Translations under genes and position numbers: made by a program
The notes under the pieces: model-generated
The model's input: only the letters and a program-made list of their open reading frames with translations
The model's database searches: none
Told to the model about the DNA's origin: nothing
Part shown: positions 43,601-52,312 of the stretch, piece by piece
Position numbering within the stretch: the first letter of the stretch is position 1
How the letters are laid out: each line of letters opens with the position of its first letter
Assembly: GCF_013141695.1 (NCBI RefSeq)
Contig: NZ_WHNY01000091.1
Location: 38,446-102,445, forward strand
Direction: 5' to 3'
DNA length: 64,000 nt
Source of the DNA: Paenibacillus plantarum
Lineage (GTDB): Bacteria > Bacillota > Bacilli > Paenibacillales > NBRC-103111

Positions 43601-45552
43601 TCAGGTTTGATCCAAGCCGAGATGGTAAACGTAGAGGAGACATGATTCAATTGATTCAGTGTACTAACACTAGCTTGATCAGCACCATTCAGCTTTAGGG
43701 CTTTGCCGCCTCCGACACGTCCGTCCACCAAAGCTGCCGGGAGGTTAAAAGAACCATTCTGAGAGAAACCACTACTGTCCACTAGAGCCGATGCGTTTAC
43801 AGGATCCTGCTCCATCTCATATTTCGCAATTAAGGGGACTTTAATCACTTCTTGCGTAGTGACGGCAACTGGTGCACTACCAACCGACTCGTTTCCATAC
43901 AGATCTTTCGCTTTGACAACGATTTGATAGGCTGTACTTGCGGTTAGTCCCGTTATACGATAACTTCGTTGATTCGTATAACCAACATATTGATCATTTG
44001 CATATACATAATAACCCACTACAGCTACATCATCAGTTGCTGCTTGCCACGTCACATCCATTTGCGTATCCAAAACATGGCTAACCGTCACATTTCCTGG
44101 TGCTGTTGGTGGATTCAAATCCGGAGCGATTGTGCCATACGCATACACCTCGTGAATTGACCAATAGGAGCCTGCAGCTTTGGTTAGTGTTAGTCGGATG
44201 TAACGTGCCGTCTGCTCTGGAAAAACCGCTGTAATAATGGAAGAACTGCCAGTTACCCTTCGTATAGAAGCATTCCAACTTATGCCATCTGTAGAAGTAC
44301 TAATATCAAACTCCCGGGCATAATCGCCACCTGACTGAGCTGCATTCAGCACCAGTTTATTGTAGGTTTTATCGCCTGGACCCATGTCAATTTGAAACCA
44401 TGCGCCTACTGTCTGCGCAGTACCGCTGCTCCACCGCGTGGAAAGATCGCCGTCAACGGCAGCCCAGGCGCCACCGCTATTCGCTGAAGCACTCATTGAC
44501 CATAAGGAACGATCAATCCGATCCGTCGTTTGAACTGTGATGGAATCACTCCATGCGGAAATATTTCCAGCTAAATCCATAGCTCGAACTTTAAACGAAT
44601 AGGACGTTTTGGGTGTAAGTCCCGTTGCCTTAAACGACACACTGCTGGAAAAGGCTACATAATGATTATCTGCATAGATTTCATACCCCAGCACCTTCCC
44701 ATTATCTGTGCTTTCCTGCCAAGTGAGCATGGCATCAATGTCAGTAACTTGAGAGGCCAAGGCTCCCTCAGGTTGGAGCGGAGCTTGTTGATCTGCATTC
44801 GTGCTCCCATATAGCTTCACGTTATGAACAGACCACCAACTACCATTGTTCTTAGTTAATGCAATACGAATATATCGGGCTGATTGTGTTGAAAATGAAA
44901 CATCAATGACCGCGCTGCCATTTCCTTGAGCAATCGCATTGCTCCAGGTTACGCCATCTTCCGATACTTTAATTTCATAACCACGTGCGTAATCACTGGA
45001 TGAGCCGCTCGAATCCAACACTAATCTGTTGTACGATTTCGCCATTAGGCCCGTATCGATTTGAAGCCACATGCCGATTGTTTGTGCGGTTCCGCTCGAC
45101 CAGCGGGAGGATGCAACATTATCGACTGCCAAAGCAAGAGCGCCAGCAGCATTATTGTGGGAGGATGACATTGACCAGGCGAAACGATCCATTTCTTCTA
45201 CATTCACAAGTAGTGCTGTGCTTAACGCCGAAGCATTGCCGGCAGCATCTTTCGCTCGTACAGTGAAAGAATACGAGACTCCTGGTGTTAGGCCTGAAGC
45301 AGAATAGACCGGTGCCCCCGTAATCGTAGAGAGATACATGTTATCACGATATACGTCATAACTAGATACCCCTGTATCATCCGTCGATACCGTCCAGGTA
45401 AGTTGAACCGATTCCGACGTACGCCAGGTCGAAGTGAGATTGGTGTGTGCAGTGGGAGCTTGCGTATCAGCAGCCAGAGCCAGCGAAGGAAGCGCTGGGA
45501 ATAAACCGATTACCAGTAATACAATGAAGAATCGAACCAGTACTCGATACAA
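37696..45552 (-). CDS. 2618-aa secreted multidomain protein with unassigned TIM-barrel-like core
   Basis: The signal peptide ends at ALA-A (28). In order: FN3 (30-117), discoidin (121-250), FN3 (256-342), discoidin (346-474), FN3 (478-566), LamG (574-795), a beta region (803-1070), a TIM-barrel-like segment (1079-1440) with acidic candidates E1130/E1135/E1136, D1214 and D1376-D1377, a Rossmann-like segment resembling the glutamine-amidotransferase-fold domain that follows GH-A barrels in some glycosidases (1443-1590), Ig-like and alpha/beta segments (1600-1945), then FN3-discoidin three times (1945-2618). It is clearly secreted and built to bind glycans, probably a glycoside hydrolase of a family I do not recognise. 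The start is uncertain: TTG at 45552 is 27 bases from the GGGGAGG site, and in-frame CTG 45573 or ATT 45576 fit the spacing better. No SLH anchor. It lies downstream of Lpl system B but has its own cre site. Confidence 0.8.
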   Translation of the reverse strand: MYRVLVRFFIVLLVIGLFPALPSLALAADTQAPTAHTNLTSTWRTSESVQLTWTVSTDDTGVSSYDVYRDNMYLSTITGAPVYSASGLTPGVSYSFTVRAKDAAGNASALSTALLVNVEEMDRFAWSMSSSHNNAAGALALAVDNVASSRWSSGTAQTIGMWLQIDTGLMAKSYNRLVLDSSGSSSDYARGYEIKVSEDGVTWSNAIAQGNGSAVIDVSFSTQSARYIRIALTKNNGSWWSVHNVKLYGSTNADQQAPLQPEGALASQVTDIDAMLTWQESTDNGKVLGYEIYADNHYVAFSSSVSFKATGLTPKTSYSFKVRAMDLAGNISAWSDSITVQTTDRIDRSLWSMSASANSGGAWAAVDGDLSTRWSSGTAQTVGAWFQIDMGPGDKTYNKLVLNAAQSGGDYAREFDISTSTDGISWNASIRRVTGSSSIITAVFPEQTARYIRLTLTKAAGSYWSIHEVYAYGTIAPDLNPPTAPGNVTVSHVLDTQMDVTWQAATDDVAVVGYYVYANDQYVGYTNQRSYRITGLTASTAYQIVVKAKDLYGNESVGSAPVAVTTQEVIKVPLIAKYEMEQDPVNASALVDSSGFSQNGSFNLPAALVDGRVGGGKALKLNGADQASVSTLNQLNHVSSTFTISAWIKPDDLNGYQPIVTKRDANWKGTTFYLGLQGNQLYYGADYGEKWYTWKYTASELAVGQWAHVAVTFEKYQGVNFYVNGKLIGKVDGSAVFTDLLPNEVTMLIGTEWHYDSVAKAMIKYGFRGAIDSLHMYATPLTVDQIKADMAGSIVTRLSESSDFTPPTKYATFRLVRFDTPTGLFTKGTAKIHQNAVRTDGPNAVDWPAIKLQIPQANQSVKTVQPFTQSAEYKSEILLQQAPDNMSIVQQQSDNVMQPGNHWVRGVAWRWGQTNMYTDDRSERSWIWDYELWTFPIRIGSSVPGSVKQVILKNDGKEIYNSGTRSYDSLTLLVPQNEAGKPYELWVDGRGPVRFDAGLQPIVAGNPKDMPIEVNLTIPGAGHAFTVQSVEQSDSFPNQSAWDADVQALAGVKPAIPAYEPASTSIERHVGIDVPRSPETINFVYLPHGMSSGGFYHSEHSDIAAPYANIGTVQEYADYVSDTGYDRVYEFSSFEEPANDKSQTNMAQALSDRGVQLGFVPKTDWDVMNTTSENLPFYSSYIADFHAPLYRDIQLGLQRLQAYPNLAGISLGADNAGYASYWDWAPPHPNRPWGRAFNAFQTAAGLPLTTPLAPSLAGSYTPKTHEYFATSTKPFLDYIARYNETYTNYGYFSKAVSEVNPAYTTTTGSFGSSPGVGGRGGWVWATIPGKEMHEQLPVQSAYDWNEKKSSKPLHLVSLLDRLKSYAPNKTTWALQDDFSLFFGKEDREKAYAMALTRGIQAIGTNVLPNNKGSRAEPQIIAEQKALFDWIHRYGGTYAMSDPMPTIGILYVNEQALLRGIVGGDNPTDVQLLAGSHEGKVSEALFLTHAAGWPSKVITPEELKRGLPDSMKAILLVGLNQFDNSWSWSEGITTELQNFVSNGGRILKDDESVSPVDATATNMQVRAYVIQSDTDQTNNLLTRNTDNISKLQVAMTGINRPIAYATQSDVWAVPTRAGDTSFITVLNEKHDTAIGNTQHLVGQTAELTWNTNLPIYDVRLGRKVTVAEAAHVDLQSNGFQWYALPPAEVTTPEIAVQLTNSGFYEAYTTIRNPNPMSGIPVEITVTHSTSGDTATIYSATGLTAKLPLKNSDAPGTYTIKVKELLSGLEATSSVIVTDLPAVEDEVVAIHREWDVRAFEERHTVPLTVALTAAQFADSTYVTQAERLVNYYIAQGRSAQIGLAEPGGVVKSLQEYQSQLKFPKWKTVDSDLVLLGNTSSNILLLDQARAYLLPEQSQTLAVGKASINLVNSAFSGEYNTLNIVANDTAGITAAVDVILGLSDAPPDAPKYATTTGITSSTVDLSWHDGEMEATNFKIERRANGQVNWQVIATISGGTHAFHDSGLNANSFYSYRIKAMNEAGESQPSDILYVVTTAAYIPIISDPNAALPRDGWTATASHSAFKSNNAIDGNAATRWDTGVAQVSGQYFSVDMLTNRTFNKLVLDTTGSSGDYPRKYEVYVSVNGLTWGTAIASGSGNAMLSIQFPVQTARFIKVVQTGSVGAFWSIHEFNVYNMDTVAPTIPTNVVAINSTDTTVTLNWLASHDANSVAGYDVYKGSQQMNGTLVTNTSYTITGLTQQTEYLFTVKARDTSGNVSAASVPVVVITKDTPLSRAGWIASASHGSNKAQNAIDGLVSTRWDTVAAQVYGQYFQVDMRAELTFNKIELDATGSSSDYPRQYAILVSSDGVSWGTAVATGVGSAITTISIPVQTARYLRVVQTGSAGVYWSIHEMNVYLADREAPSTPSGLTMTSKTEKTISLSWSPASDANGFVAYDVYNGSQKLNAEGISVTNYTVTGLIPSTSYSLTVKARDAAGNQSTSSTPLTVTTNDAPISRIGWTATASLQAAKAQNVLDSLPATRWDTATAQVYGQYIQVDMKAAYTFSRIVLDASGSAGDYPRGYQVYVSADGSNWGTPIATGTGSTALTTITHSGITARYIRIVQTGSAGVYWSIHELNVYE

Positions 45553-45668
45553 ATGTTTTGCAATTTTAGACAGAATAACCCTCCCCTTTCGATTGAAAAA
45601 GTTGCTGTAACTCTCCTGTGTGAACTCCTAGAAAGTCAGCATGTCATAGATATAGGCCAACTCTAATC

Positions 45669-45683
45669 TTGTAATCGCTTTCA
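45669..45683 (-). promoter_or_regulatory. Perfect cre consensus upstream of the 2618-aa protein
   Basis: TTGTAATCGCTTTCA fits WTGNAANCGNWNNCW at all 15 positions. It lies about 96-131 bases upstream of the possible start codons and 83 bases after the stop of the LplC-type gene, so the giant gene probably has its own CcpA-controlled promoter. Confidence 0.6.
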
Positions 45684-45765
45684 ATACACCCCCTTTCAAA
45701 TCCCGCATGATGACCATTTGCCCCCTACACACAGGCATTCATAATCACCACACAGGATAGCTCGA

Positions 45766-46644
45766 TTATCCTTTAATCGCTCCAATCATAACTCCTTTGA
45801 CAAAATACTTTTGAAGGAATGGATAGACCAGTAATAAGGGCACCAACATCACAACAACCCCTGCTGAACGTATGGACTGTGGTGTGAGCAACTCCTCAAA
45901 CTCCTGCGGCTGCAAGCTGTTGAGACTTTGCAAAAGTGATTGATTTGCAATCATATTCTGCACAAGCACAGCCAAGTTATATTTGTCCGAGTCATTAATA
46001 TTGATTAATACACTTTGGAACACGTTCCAGTAGCCAACACCATAGAAGAGCATTAACGTAGCCAATACAGGCATCGAAAGCGGAAGTACAATTTGCCATA
46101 GCAATCGCCATTCACTACATCCATCTATCTGAGCAGCCTCACTTAATTCCTCGGGCATTTGTTCAAAAAAAGATTTTAGAACCAGCAGGTTATACGCACT
46201 GATTAATCCAGGCAGCCAGAGTGCCCAATATGTGTCTATGATACCTAGCGAACGATTAACCAGAAAGGCTGGAATCGTTGGAATACCGAAAAGCATCGTA
46301 AAGACGATCGCGAGCGTGAATCCTTTTCGCCAATAGAATGTAACCTTGGACAGTGGAAAAGCCGCAAAAATCGTAAAGATCATACTAAACAAGACACCAA
46401 AGCCTGTAATCACCACACTGTTTTTCAAACATTGTAAAATAGGCGTTCCTTCAATTAATGATTTATAGGAGTCCAGATTGAAACCGACTGGCCAAATACC
46501 AACGAAACCGGATGCAATCGCCGAGTAATCACTGAATGACATCGACACGATATTCATAAGCGGGATCAAACAGCTCATGCCAGCTAACAGCAACAACGTA
46601 AAGTTCACGGCATAAAAAAGTTTTTCCCCGATCGACAAGCGCAT
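45766..46644 (-). CDS. Carbohydrate ABC transporter permease, LplC/YtcP type, system B
   Basis: The ATG at 46644 (292 aa) has AGGAGG 7 bases upstream, and this site overlaps the end of the LplB-type gene (11-bp gap). It has six predicted membrane segments, the EAA loop EAAQIDGCSEWRLLWQIVLP and the C-terminal FVKGVMIGAIKG signature. It pairs with the LplB-type permease next to it. Confidence 0.92.
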   Translation of the reverse strand: MRLSIGEKLFYAVNFTLLLLAGMSCLIPLMNIVSMSFSDYSAIASGFVGIWPVGFNLDSYKSLIEGTPILQCLKNSVVITGFGVLFSMIFTIFAAFPLSKVTFYWRKGFTLAIVFTMLFGIPTIPAFLVNRSLGIIDTYWALWLPGLISAYNLLVLKSFFEQMPEELSEAAQIDGCSEWRLLWQIVLPLSMPVLATLMLFYGVGYWNVFQSVLININDSDKYNLAVLVQNMIANQSLLQSLNSLQPQEFEELLTPQSIRSAGVVVMLVPLLLVYPFLQKYFVKGVMIGAIKG

Positions 46645-46655
46645 GATAGTTCCTC

Positions 46656-47630
46656 CTACCACAAAGATTGATTGAATTTTTTGGCGAAGTGGTTAGCGCT
46701 AACAATAAGAATAAGTCCGATCACAGCTTCGAACAACCCCATCGCTGTTGTCATGCTATACATTCCGCCTTGAATTCCGATGGTAAAAATATACGTACTG
46801 ATGACACTCGAGACATTGGAAACAACCGCATTTTGCAGGTTGTACACATGGTCGAAACCGACCTCCATTACTTTGCCCATTGAAAGAATAAGCATCAGAA
46901 TCATAATGGGGATAATCCCCGGAAGCGTAATATAGCGAATCTGCTTCATTTTATTCGCACCGTCCATACTCGCTGCTTCGTAGAGAGCAGGGTCAATCGA
47001 GCCGATTGCTGCCAAATAAATAATGGCGGCAAACCCCGCTTCTTTCCATATCGCAGATCCAAAGAAGATGCCAAGCCATGTGCTTACTTGATATAAAAAG
47101 GGGACAGAAGTTCCTCCCAATAATTCAATAAGTTTATTCACCACGCCGTCTTGGGAACCGAACAGTGTAACTACGATCCCCCCAACGATCACCCAAGAGA
47201 AGAAGTGAGGAAGATAGATAAGCGTTTGTATCGACTTTTTAAACCAAACCATTCTTACCTCATTCAACATGATTGCTACAAGAATTGGAAAAGGGAAGCC
47301 AAGGATAATATTAAAGAAGCTAAGGAACAGCGTATTGCGAAGGATTTGCATCGTTTGAGGATTATCCAACATCATTCTAAAATTATCCAATCCTGCCCAT
47401 GGACTTCCCCAAACCCCTTGCATTAAGTTGTACTGCTTGAAGGCAATCACATTGCCGAGCATCGGTGCGTATCGAAATACAATAAAAAAAATGATGACCG
47501 GGATAAACATATATACCAGCTGGCGATTTTGCTTCCATCTCTTTGTGTACGTTCTCTTACTAGCAGATCTTACAGAAGTAACCGTCTTGCTATACGTTGA
47601 AGTAGCATTTGCAGAATTATTGGTTTCCAT
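46656..47630 (-). CDS. Carbohydrate ABC transporter permease, LplB type, system B
   Basis: This 324-aa protein has a basic cytoplasmic N-terminus followed by six predicted membrane segments. Its signatures are YAPMLGNVIAFKQYN, YLPHFFSWVIVGG and the EAA loop YEAASMDGANKMKQIRYITLP. GGGAGG precedes the start. It lies 156 bp after the binding-protein gene. Confidence 0.92.
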   Translation of the reverse strand: METNNSANATSTYSKTVTSVRSASKRTYTKRWKQNRQLVYMFIPVIIFFIVFRYAPMLGNVIAFKQYNLMQGVWGSPWAGLDNFRMMLDNPQTMQILRNTLFLSFFNIILGFPFPILVAIMLNEVRMVWFKKSIQTLIYLPHFFSWVIVGGIVVTLFGSQDGVVNKLIELLGGTSVPFLYQVSTWLGIFFGSAIWKEAGFAAIIYLAAIGSIDPALYEAASMDGANKMKQIRYITLPGIIPIMILMLILSMGKVMEVGFDHVYNLQNAVVSNVSSVISTYIFTIGIQGGMYSMTTAMGLFEAVIGLILIVSANHFAKKFNQSLW

Positions 47631-47786
47631 TGCTCGCCTCCCATCTACCTTCTACAGGAATGTCGTCCGCCATATATGGTTGCTGAATAGCCACCGCGTA
47701 GCTTCCCTCATTATAATGTCTGTGAATGGACTCCAGCACTCTGACAAGCAAGCTGAAGTCCCTTTCACCCTTTGCACAAGCTGTTC

Positions 47787-49448
47787 TTATTTGTTCGCGT
47801 ACAGCTTCACAGCATCTTCACCAAATTTGTATAAATCATCTAGCAAAAATGCTTTGGCTTTATTAGTTTCATACCATTTGGCATAAAACTCATCGACTTT
47901 AGCACCGCCAGCCTTTTCCCACGCATCTTTGGCATCTTTATAGGCTTGTTCAGCTGAGTATGTTTTGCCGCTTACGATCGATCTTGCCCATATATCTTTG
48001 ATTGGTTGATCCGCATTCTTAACAATTAACGACAATTCTTGCGTTAATACCGGCAAGTATTCCGGCTTTAATGTTGGAATCGGACGCTCTTTGGTCACGT
48101 AAGCAGCTTCAGATTGAAGTGCTAATTCGCGCAGCGCCTTTAAAGAGTCTGTCGTTTGCGGCTTCTGTGCAGTGAACGAACATTTGCCATACAGCAGTGT
48201 TGACGCCATCATATTGAGGTCACCCGTATAGGAGATTTCTTTCTTATTCTTCTCCGCGTCAATCGGGCTGGGACATCCGGCCGCATCCTTATTCCAGTTC
48301 ACACCTTCGAGTCCGTTTTGCAATGTTCTTGCGGTTTCTGGTTTCATCATGAAGTCAACATATTTCATAACAGCCTGTGGATCTTTAGAACCTGCATTAA
48401 TAGCTCCAACCATTTGAATTGGACTACTGATGACTGGACTAAACTGGCCAAATGATGATTTCGGGAGCTGCAGAATGGCAAGCTTGCCGCCCGCATTATT
48501 TTTGACAAACGCATCATAATCACTGGCGCTTATATCTTGAAAAAGATACATGCCGAGCTTTCCTGCGAGAAAATCTTGTTTCGCTTTTTCTCCGTTTTTA
48601 TCCGCCAAGAAATCTTTATCCGCTACAGCAGCATCGAACAATGACTTCTGGAAATCAGTCGCCGCCTTGAGACGATCCCATTCATGGATAAATGTATTAC
48701 CTTCGAAACGCCATGCCACTTCACCATACCCAAACATATGGGAAATAATAGAATTTGCATTGCCGCTAAGGTTAAGTCCGAATGTATCCGCTTTGCCGTT
48801 ACCGTCAGGATCTTGCGAGGCGAAGGCTTTTGCCACATTAAAAAATTCCTCGGTTGTCTTCGGTGTTTGCAGATTTAACTTCTGAAGCCAATCTTCACGT
48901 ATATAAATGCGGTGGCCGGACGTCAGCGGGTTGACTTTGCCGAATTCGTATAGTTTACCGTCGTCCTTCGTGCCCAATTTCTTTAACTGTGGAAATTGAC
49001 TCATCAATTCCTTATACGTCGTGCTATATTTGGCAATGACATCATCAAGCGGCATCAGCATCTTCTGGCTGTACCATTGGTTCCGATAGCCTGTATCGTA
49101 TTCTAAAATGAGATCAGGTGCGCTATTCGTTGCGAATAAAGCATTGAATTTAGGTAACGATTCCCATCGCGGTACCGTGACATATTTCACATCGGTTGGG
49201 CCGTTCTTATTGATCCATTCAACCCACCGGTTCTTCTCCCAATTCCCTTCCTCAGGCGGTATGTTATTACGTTCGTACACAGAAGCCACAATTTTCCCTC
49301 TTGGCTCTTGCGTTGCAACAGGCTTCGCTGAGTCACTTTCTTGGGCAGGCGTCTTCTCACTTGTGCTGCAACCCGATGCGATCATGCTTGTTAATAGTAC
49401 AACCGCCATTGGAACAGTAAGCCTGTTATTCCATAAATGCTTTTTCAT
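47787..49448 (-). CDS. Lpl-type oligosaccharide-binding lipoprotein, system B
   Basis: This 553-aa protein has lipobox MIASGC and a large solute-binding fold of the LplA type (about 50-530). GAGGGGAG precedes the start. It is the first gene of the importer B operon and lies just downstream of the membrane-AraC regulator, its probable activator. Its C-terminal region ends in a Lys-rich stretch without further domains. The ligand cannot be predicted; neighbouring secreted enzymes suggest a plant or microbial polysaccharide fragment. Confidence 0.88.
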   Translation of the reverse strand: MKKHLWNNRLTVPMAVVLLTSMIASGCSTSEKTPAQESDSAKPVATQEPRGKIVASVYERNNIPPEEGNWEKNRWVEWINKNGPTDVKYVTVPRWESLPKFNALFATNSAPDLILEYDTGYRNQWYSQKMLMPLDDVIAKYSTTYKELMSQFPQLKKLGTKDDGKLYEFGKVNPLTSGHRIYIREDWLQKLNLQTPKTTEEFFNVAKAFASQDPDGNGKADTFGLNLSGNANSIISHMFGYGEVAWRFEGNTFIHEWDRLKAATDFQKSLFDAAVADKDFLADKNGEKAKQDFLAGKLGMYLFQDISASDYDAFVKNNAGGKLAILQLPKSSFGQFSPVISSPIQMVGAINAGSKDPQAVMKYVDFMMKPETARTLQNGLEGVNWNKDAAGCPSPIDAEKNKKEISYTGDLNMMASTLLYGKCSFTAQKPQTTDSLKALRELALQSEAAYVTKERPIPTLKPEYLPVLTQELSLIVKNADQPIKDIWARSIVSGKTYSAEQAYKDAKDAWEKAGGAKVDEFYAKWYETNKAKAFLLDDLYKFGEDAVKLYANK

Positions 49449-49610
49449 TCTTGTCTAACTCCCCTCGTTATTCGCTTGTCGGACCGATGTCCTCGGCTCC
49501 TATCTGCACTATAGCGTTCGTCCATTCTTTACGCAATTTACATGTTTCCTTGGGCTAACCGAAAGGTAAAACATGACGAACTTACCGATTATCCGTGATA
49601 AACCAAAAAG

Positions 49611-49637
49611 AAAAAGCCCATTTACGACGGGCTTTTT
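49611..49637 (-). terminator. Terminator overlapping the end of the membrane AraC gene
   Basis: The stem AAAAAGCCC (49611-49619) with GGGCTTTTT (49629-49637) includes the last codons of the regulator gene; TTTTTCTTTTTGG follows on the minus strand. It separates the regulator from importer operon B. Confidence 0.75.
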
Positions 49638-51856
49638 CCATGATTTTTGCGGTACTCTCCCGGTGTTGTGCCCACGACCTTCTTGAATGCACGAATAAAC
49701 GAAATATCGTGAATGTATCCCACCGCGTTAGCAATTTCCTGCAAGGATAGAGAAGACGTTATCAATAATCGCTGACTATTTTCAATACGAATGCGAACTA
49801 AATAGTCAACCAGTTTCTCACCGAATGCTTCCTTGAATAGACGGCTGACATATTTGCCATTTAGTCCGAACACATCATAGAGATGATTCAACGACATCTC
49901 GGCGTTGGCATATTCCTTTTCGATATAGGCTTTCACTTCTCGAATTAACGTATAATGACTACTGCGCTCCTGCAAGTCTCGCACATACAGCTCAAATTCC
50001 TCTAAGATGTGCCCAATCTGCGCTTCTAGATCTTCGGCCAAATCAAATGTCTCACAGACCTGGTTGATTCTAGGCAGCACATCCGTTTTCCATACAACTT
50101 GAATTTCAGTTGGGAATTCCATGATTTCTTTATACACATGATGGCTTAGGGAGTTGAGAAACTGCACAAGCTCGACTCTTGACAGGCGGTTCTCTCGGGC
50201 TTCAAAGAACATGCGATCGAGGAGCGGACGCCATGGTTCTTCACCTGTTCGAAAGTTACGTGCAAGTAGCTGGATGGTGTGAAGATGCCAGAATGCTCCA
50301 CCTTCCACACGCTTAGTCTGCTGATAGGAGATGACTTGATTCAATCCAAGACTTGGCTTGTAGGACAGGGCTTCCTTCGCTCCCGCGTAAGATTTGGCGA
50401 TATCGTCAATATGTGTCCCAGAAGGACCACGACCAATGGTCACGGTAAAATCAAGATTTATCTCCACCCATTCGCGAATAGCTTCGCTCAAATCTGTTAG
50501 GAGGAGTTCAAGATCAATTGCCTGTTCCACTGATTGATATAAGGCCGTTAAACGATGCTGATCTGTCCATTCGGTCCATACGGTTAAAGGATGCGATTCA
50601 GATATCTCTTTTACGACACTGTTCACAACGAACTTCAGCAGATATAGATCGCGATGTGTGTAGTTATCGACCAACGAAGTAAACTTATCAATCTCCAGGA
50701 CAATGACGCCGAGCGAATGGAATTGTGCAGGCATATTCAACCGTTCTAATTCCTCATCCCATTCTGTTGGTTCAATAGGACGACTGCCCTCTAGCAACTC
50801 AACAAAGAAGTATCGCCTGCGAAACATGGCGTCTTCCTCATGCATTTTCTGATACGTGTTGGACTCCTCAATTAAATTATCCAGTGCCTGTTCAATAAAC
50901 TTGAACTCATCAGGAACTTGCTTAGACAGTTTCCCGCTTTTCTGTACGGAATACCGATTAATCTGGTTTAGAATCTCTTCAATAGGCTTATAATTCCTTC
51001 GTGTCACGAAAGCCATCCAAACGGTACCAGCAATCACGACAAGCAAGCCCACAGCTACCCATATATATGAAAAAACCGAAGCATATCTGAAAATCCTCTC
51101 ATCATGTACACCACCGGTGAACGTCCAACCGGTATATTCGGAAGTAATTTCGGACAAAACAGTCCCCCGAACCTCTCCCTGTTTCTCCCGCAATAAGACA
51201 TTATCATTGAAATCCTTTATTCGGACAAAATTAATGTTGGAACTGGTCAGTTCTTTGATCATTTGCTCGATACTTGCCAAGCTAATATTCACGACAATGA
51301 GGCCCTGTCCACCAACCAGCAGCGGATATTTGCGAACCAACGAAACAACCGCAGAGGGAAAGTGTTCTGTATCCTGAAATTCGATATAATCGCGCTTACC
51401 AGAAAGCTCATAGAGGGACGCTAGTTGCAATCGTTGGGAGATGAAATCGCGATCTCCGAACTTTTCCAGAGAAATAAATGTATTTTTGCTCATGACCATC
51501 TGATCGGAGTTACGGAACATGTAAATGGAGTCAATAAAGCCATTTGTTGAAATCATATCCCTAACTTTCTTGGAAATTTCATAATGATTAAAATAGGACA
51601 AGGATGCATCGTTCTCGAAAAAAGCTTTGAGCTTCATATCCGATTCAATATCCTTGATCAATCCTTGATCAATTTCCTTTAATGAATAGTCGATCAATTG
51701 GATGACATGGCGTGTGAACTGTTGGTTCACATTCACAGTCTCACGTTTGGTAAGCCCGCTAAGCAGCAAGAAAGTGAGTAGAATTAAGATCGATGTTAAA
51801 ATGAAAAAGATGGGGAAATAAGAAAACAATAGACGGTAAAACCATTTTTTACGCAT
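49622..51856 (-). CDS. Membrane-bound AraC-family one-component regulator of system B
   Basis: This 744-aa protein joins sensing and DNA binding in one chain. Membrane segment 1 is about 12-35, an extracellular Cache-like sensor about 36-260, segment 2 about 262-285, a linker/HAMP-like region to 330, and a degenerate GGDEF-like middle domain of the YesN type about 360-500. The C-terminal AraC domain (about 640-740) has two HTHs, MSLNHLYDVFGLNGKYVSRLFK and LSLQEIANAVGYIHDISFIRAFK. There is no receiver or kinase domain, so it replaces the YesM/YesN pair used by systems A and C. GAGGAG precedes the start. It should bind promoter DNA, probably that of operon B, while anchored to the membrane. Confidence 0.88.
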   Translation of the reverse strand: MRKKWFYRLLFSYFPIFFILTSILILLTFLLLSGLTKRETVNVNQQFTRHVIQLIDYSLKEIDQGLIKDIESDMKLKAFFENDASLSYFNHYEISKKVRDMISTNGFIDSIYMFRNSDQMVMSKNTFISLEKFGDRDFISQRLQLASLYELSGKRDYIEFQDTEHFPSAVVSLVRKYPLLVGGQGLIVVNISLASIEQMIKELTSSNINFVRIKDFNDNVLLREKQGEVRGTVLSEITSEYTGWTFTGGVHDERIFRYASVFSYIWVAVGLLVVIAGTVWMAFVTRRNYKPIEEILNQINRYSVQKSGKLSKQVPDEFKFIEQALDNLIEESNTYQKMHEEDAMFRRRYFFVELLEGSRPIEPTEWDEELERLNMPAQFHSLGVIVLEIDKFTSLVDNYTHRDLYLLKFVVNSVVKEISESHPLTVWTEWTDQHRLTALYQSVEQAIDLELLLTDLSEAIREWVEINLDFTVTIGRGPSGTHIDDIAKSYAGAKEALSYKPSLGLNQVISYQQTKRVEGGAFWHLHTIQLLARNFRTGEEPWRPLLDRMFFEARENRLSRVELVQFLNSLSHHVYKEIMEFPTEIQVVWKTDVLPRINQVCETFDLAEDLEAQIGHILEEFELYVRDLQERSSHYTLIREVKAYIEKEYANAEMSLNHLYDVFGLNGKYVSRLFKEAFGEKLVDYLVRIRIENSQRLLITSSLSLQEIANAVGYIHDISFIRAFKKVVGTTPGEYRKNHGKSPS

Positions 51857-52038
51857 TATCTTCTCCTCGCCTAACTATTTCGAAATCGTAGATTACCCTG
51901 GATATGGAAAACAATAACACCTTCCTTTTTTGATGTAAAGAATTTCCTGTCCACTCTCTTTTTTTCCGAAAATGAGAGAATATCATGTCATAGCTGTCCT
52001 TCCCTGATCGAATTGGAATTTCAACAAAACGTCAAATA
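51857..52038. other. Promoter region of the membrane AraC gene
   Basis: No gene or clear promoter elements were recognised. The sequence is AT-rich and ends at the terminator/repeat element at 52039. Confidence 0.3.
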
Positions 52039-52066
52039 AAAAAAGGCAGCATGCGCCGCCTTTTTG
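52039..52066 (-). terminator. Terminator forming the leader of the second repeat fragment
   Basis: The stem AAAAAGGCAGC...GCCGCCTTTTT with a CATGCG-type loop is followed on the minus strand by TTTTTTTATT. It could end the GH51-GH43 operon, whose last stop is at 52313, and its sequence nearly matches the leader at 8810. Confidence 0.7.
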
Positions 52067-52141
52067 ATATTTGTGCCCTAGCGTGCGATGGCCGACCGGG
52101 ATACTTCTCTTGCGCACAATATTTGTGCGCTAGCGTGCGAT
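52067..52141. repeat. Partial second copy of the 52-bp repeat array
   Basis: One left-truncated unit and the first half of a second unit match the array at 8838-9612, including the GCGCACAATATTTGTGCGC dyad and CTAGCGTGCGAT. The shared leader hairpin precedes both arrays. The 52142-52312 remainder has no gene. Confidence 0.85.
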
Positions 52142-52312
52142 TGGCGCAAAGTCTGCAAAATCGCCACCCTTAGAAAGGAATTCTGTTTTTTTAAATTATA
52201 CTTTCTATTATTTTAAAACAAACCGGAACTCCTTGTTTGGCGTCCCGGTCTTAATAACATTCAACTGCACATTCCGATCGTCCCGATCGAGATCAAATCT
52301 CCTAAAATCCCT

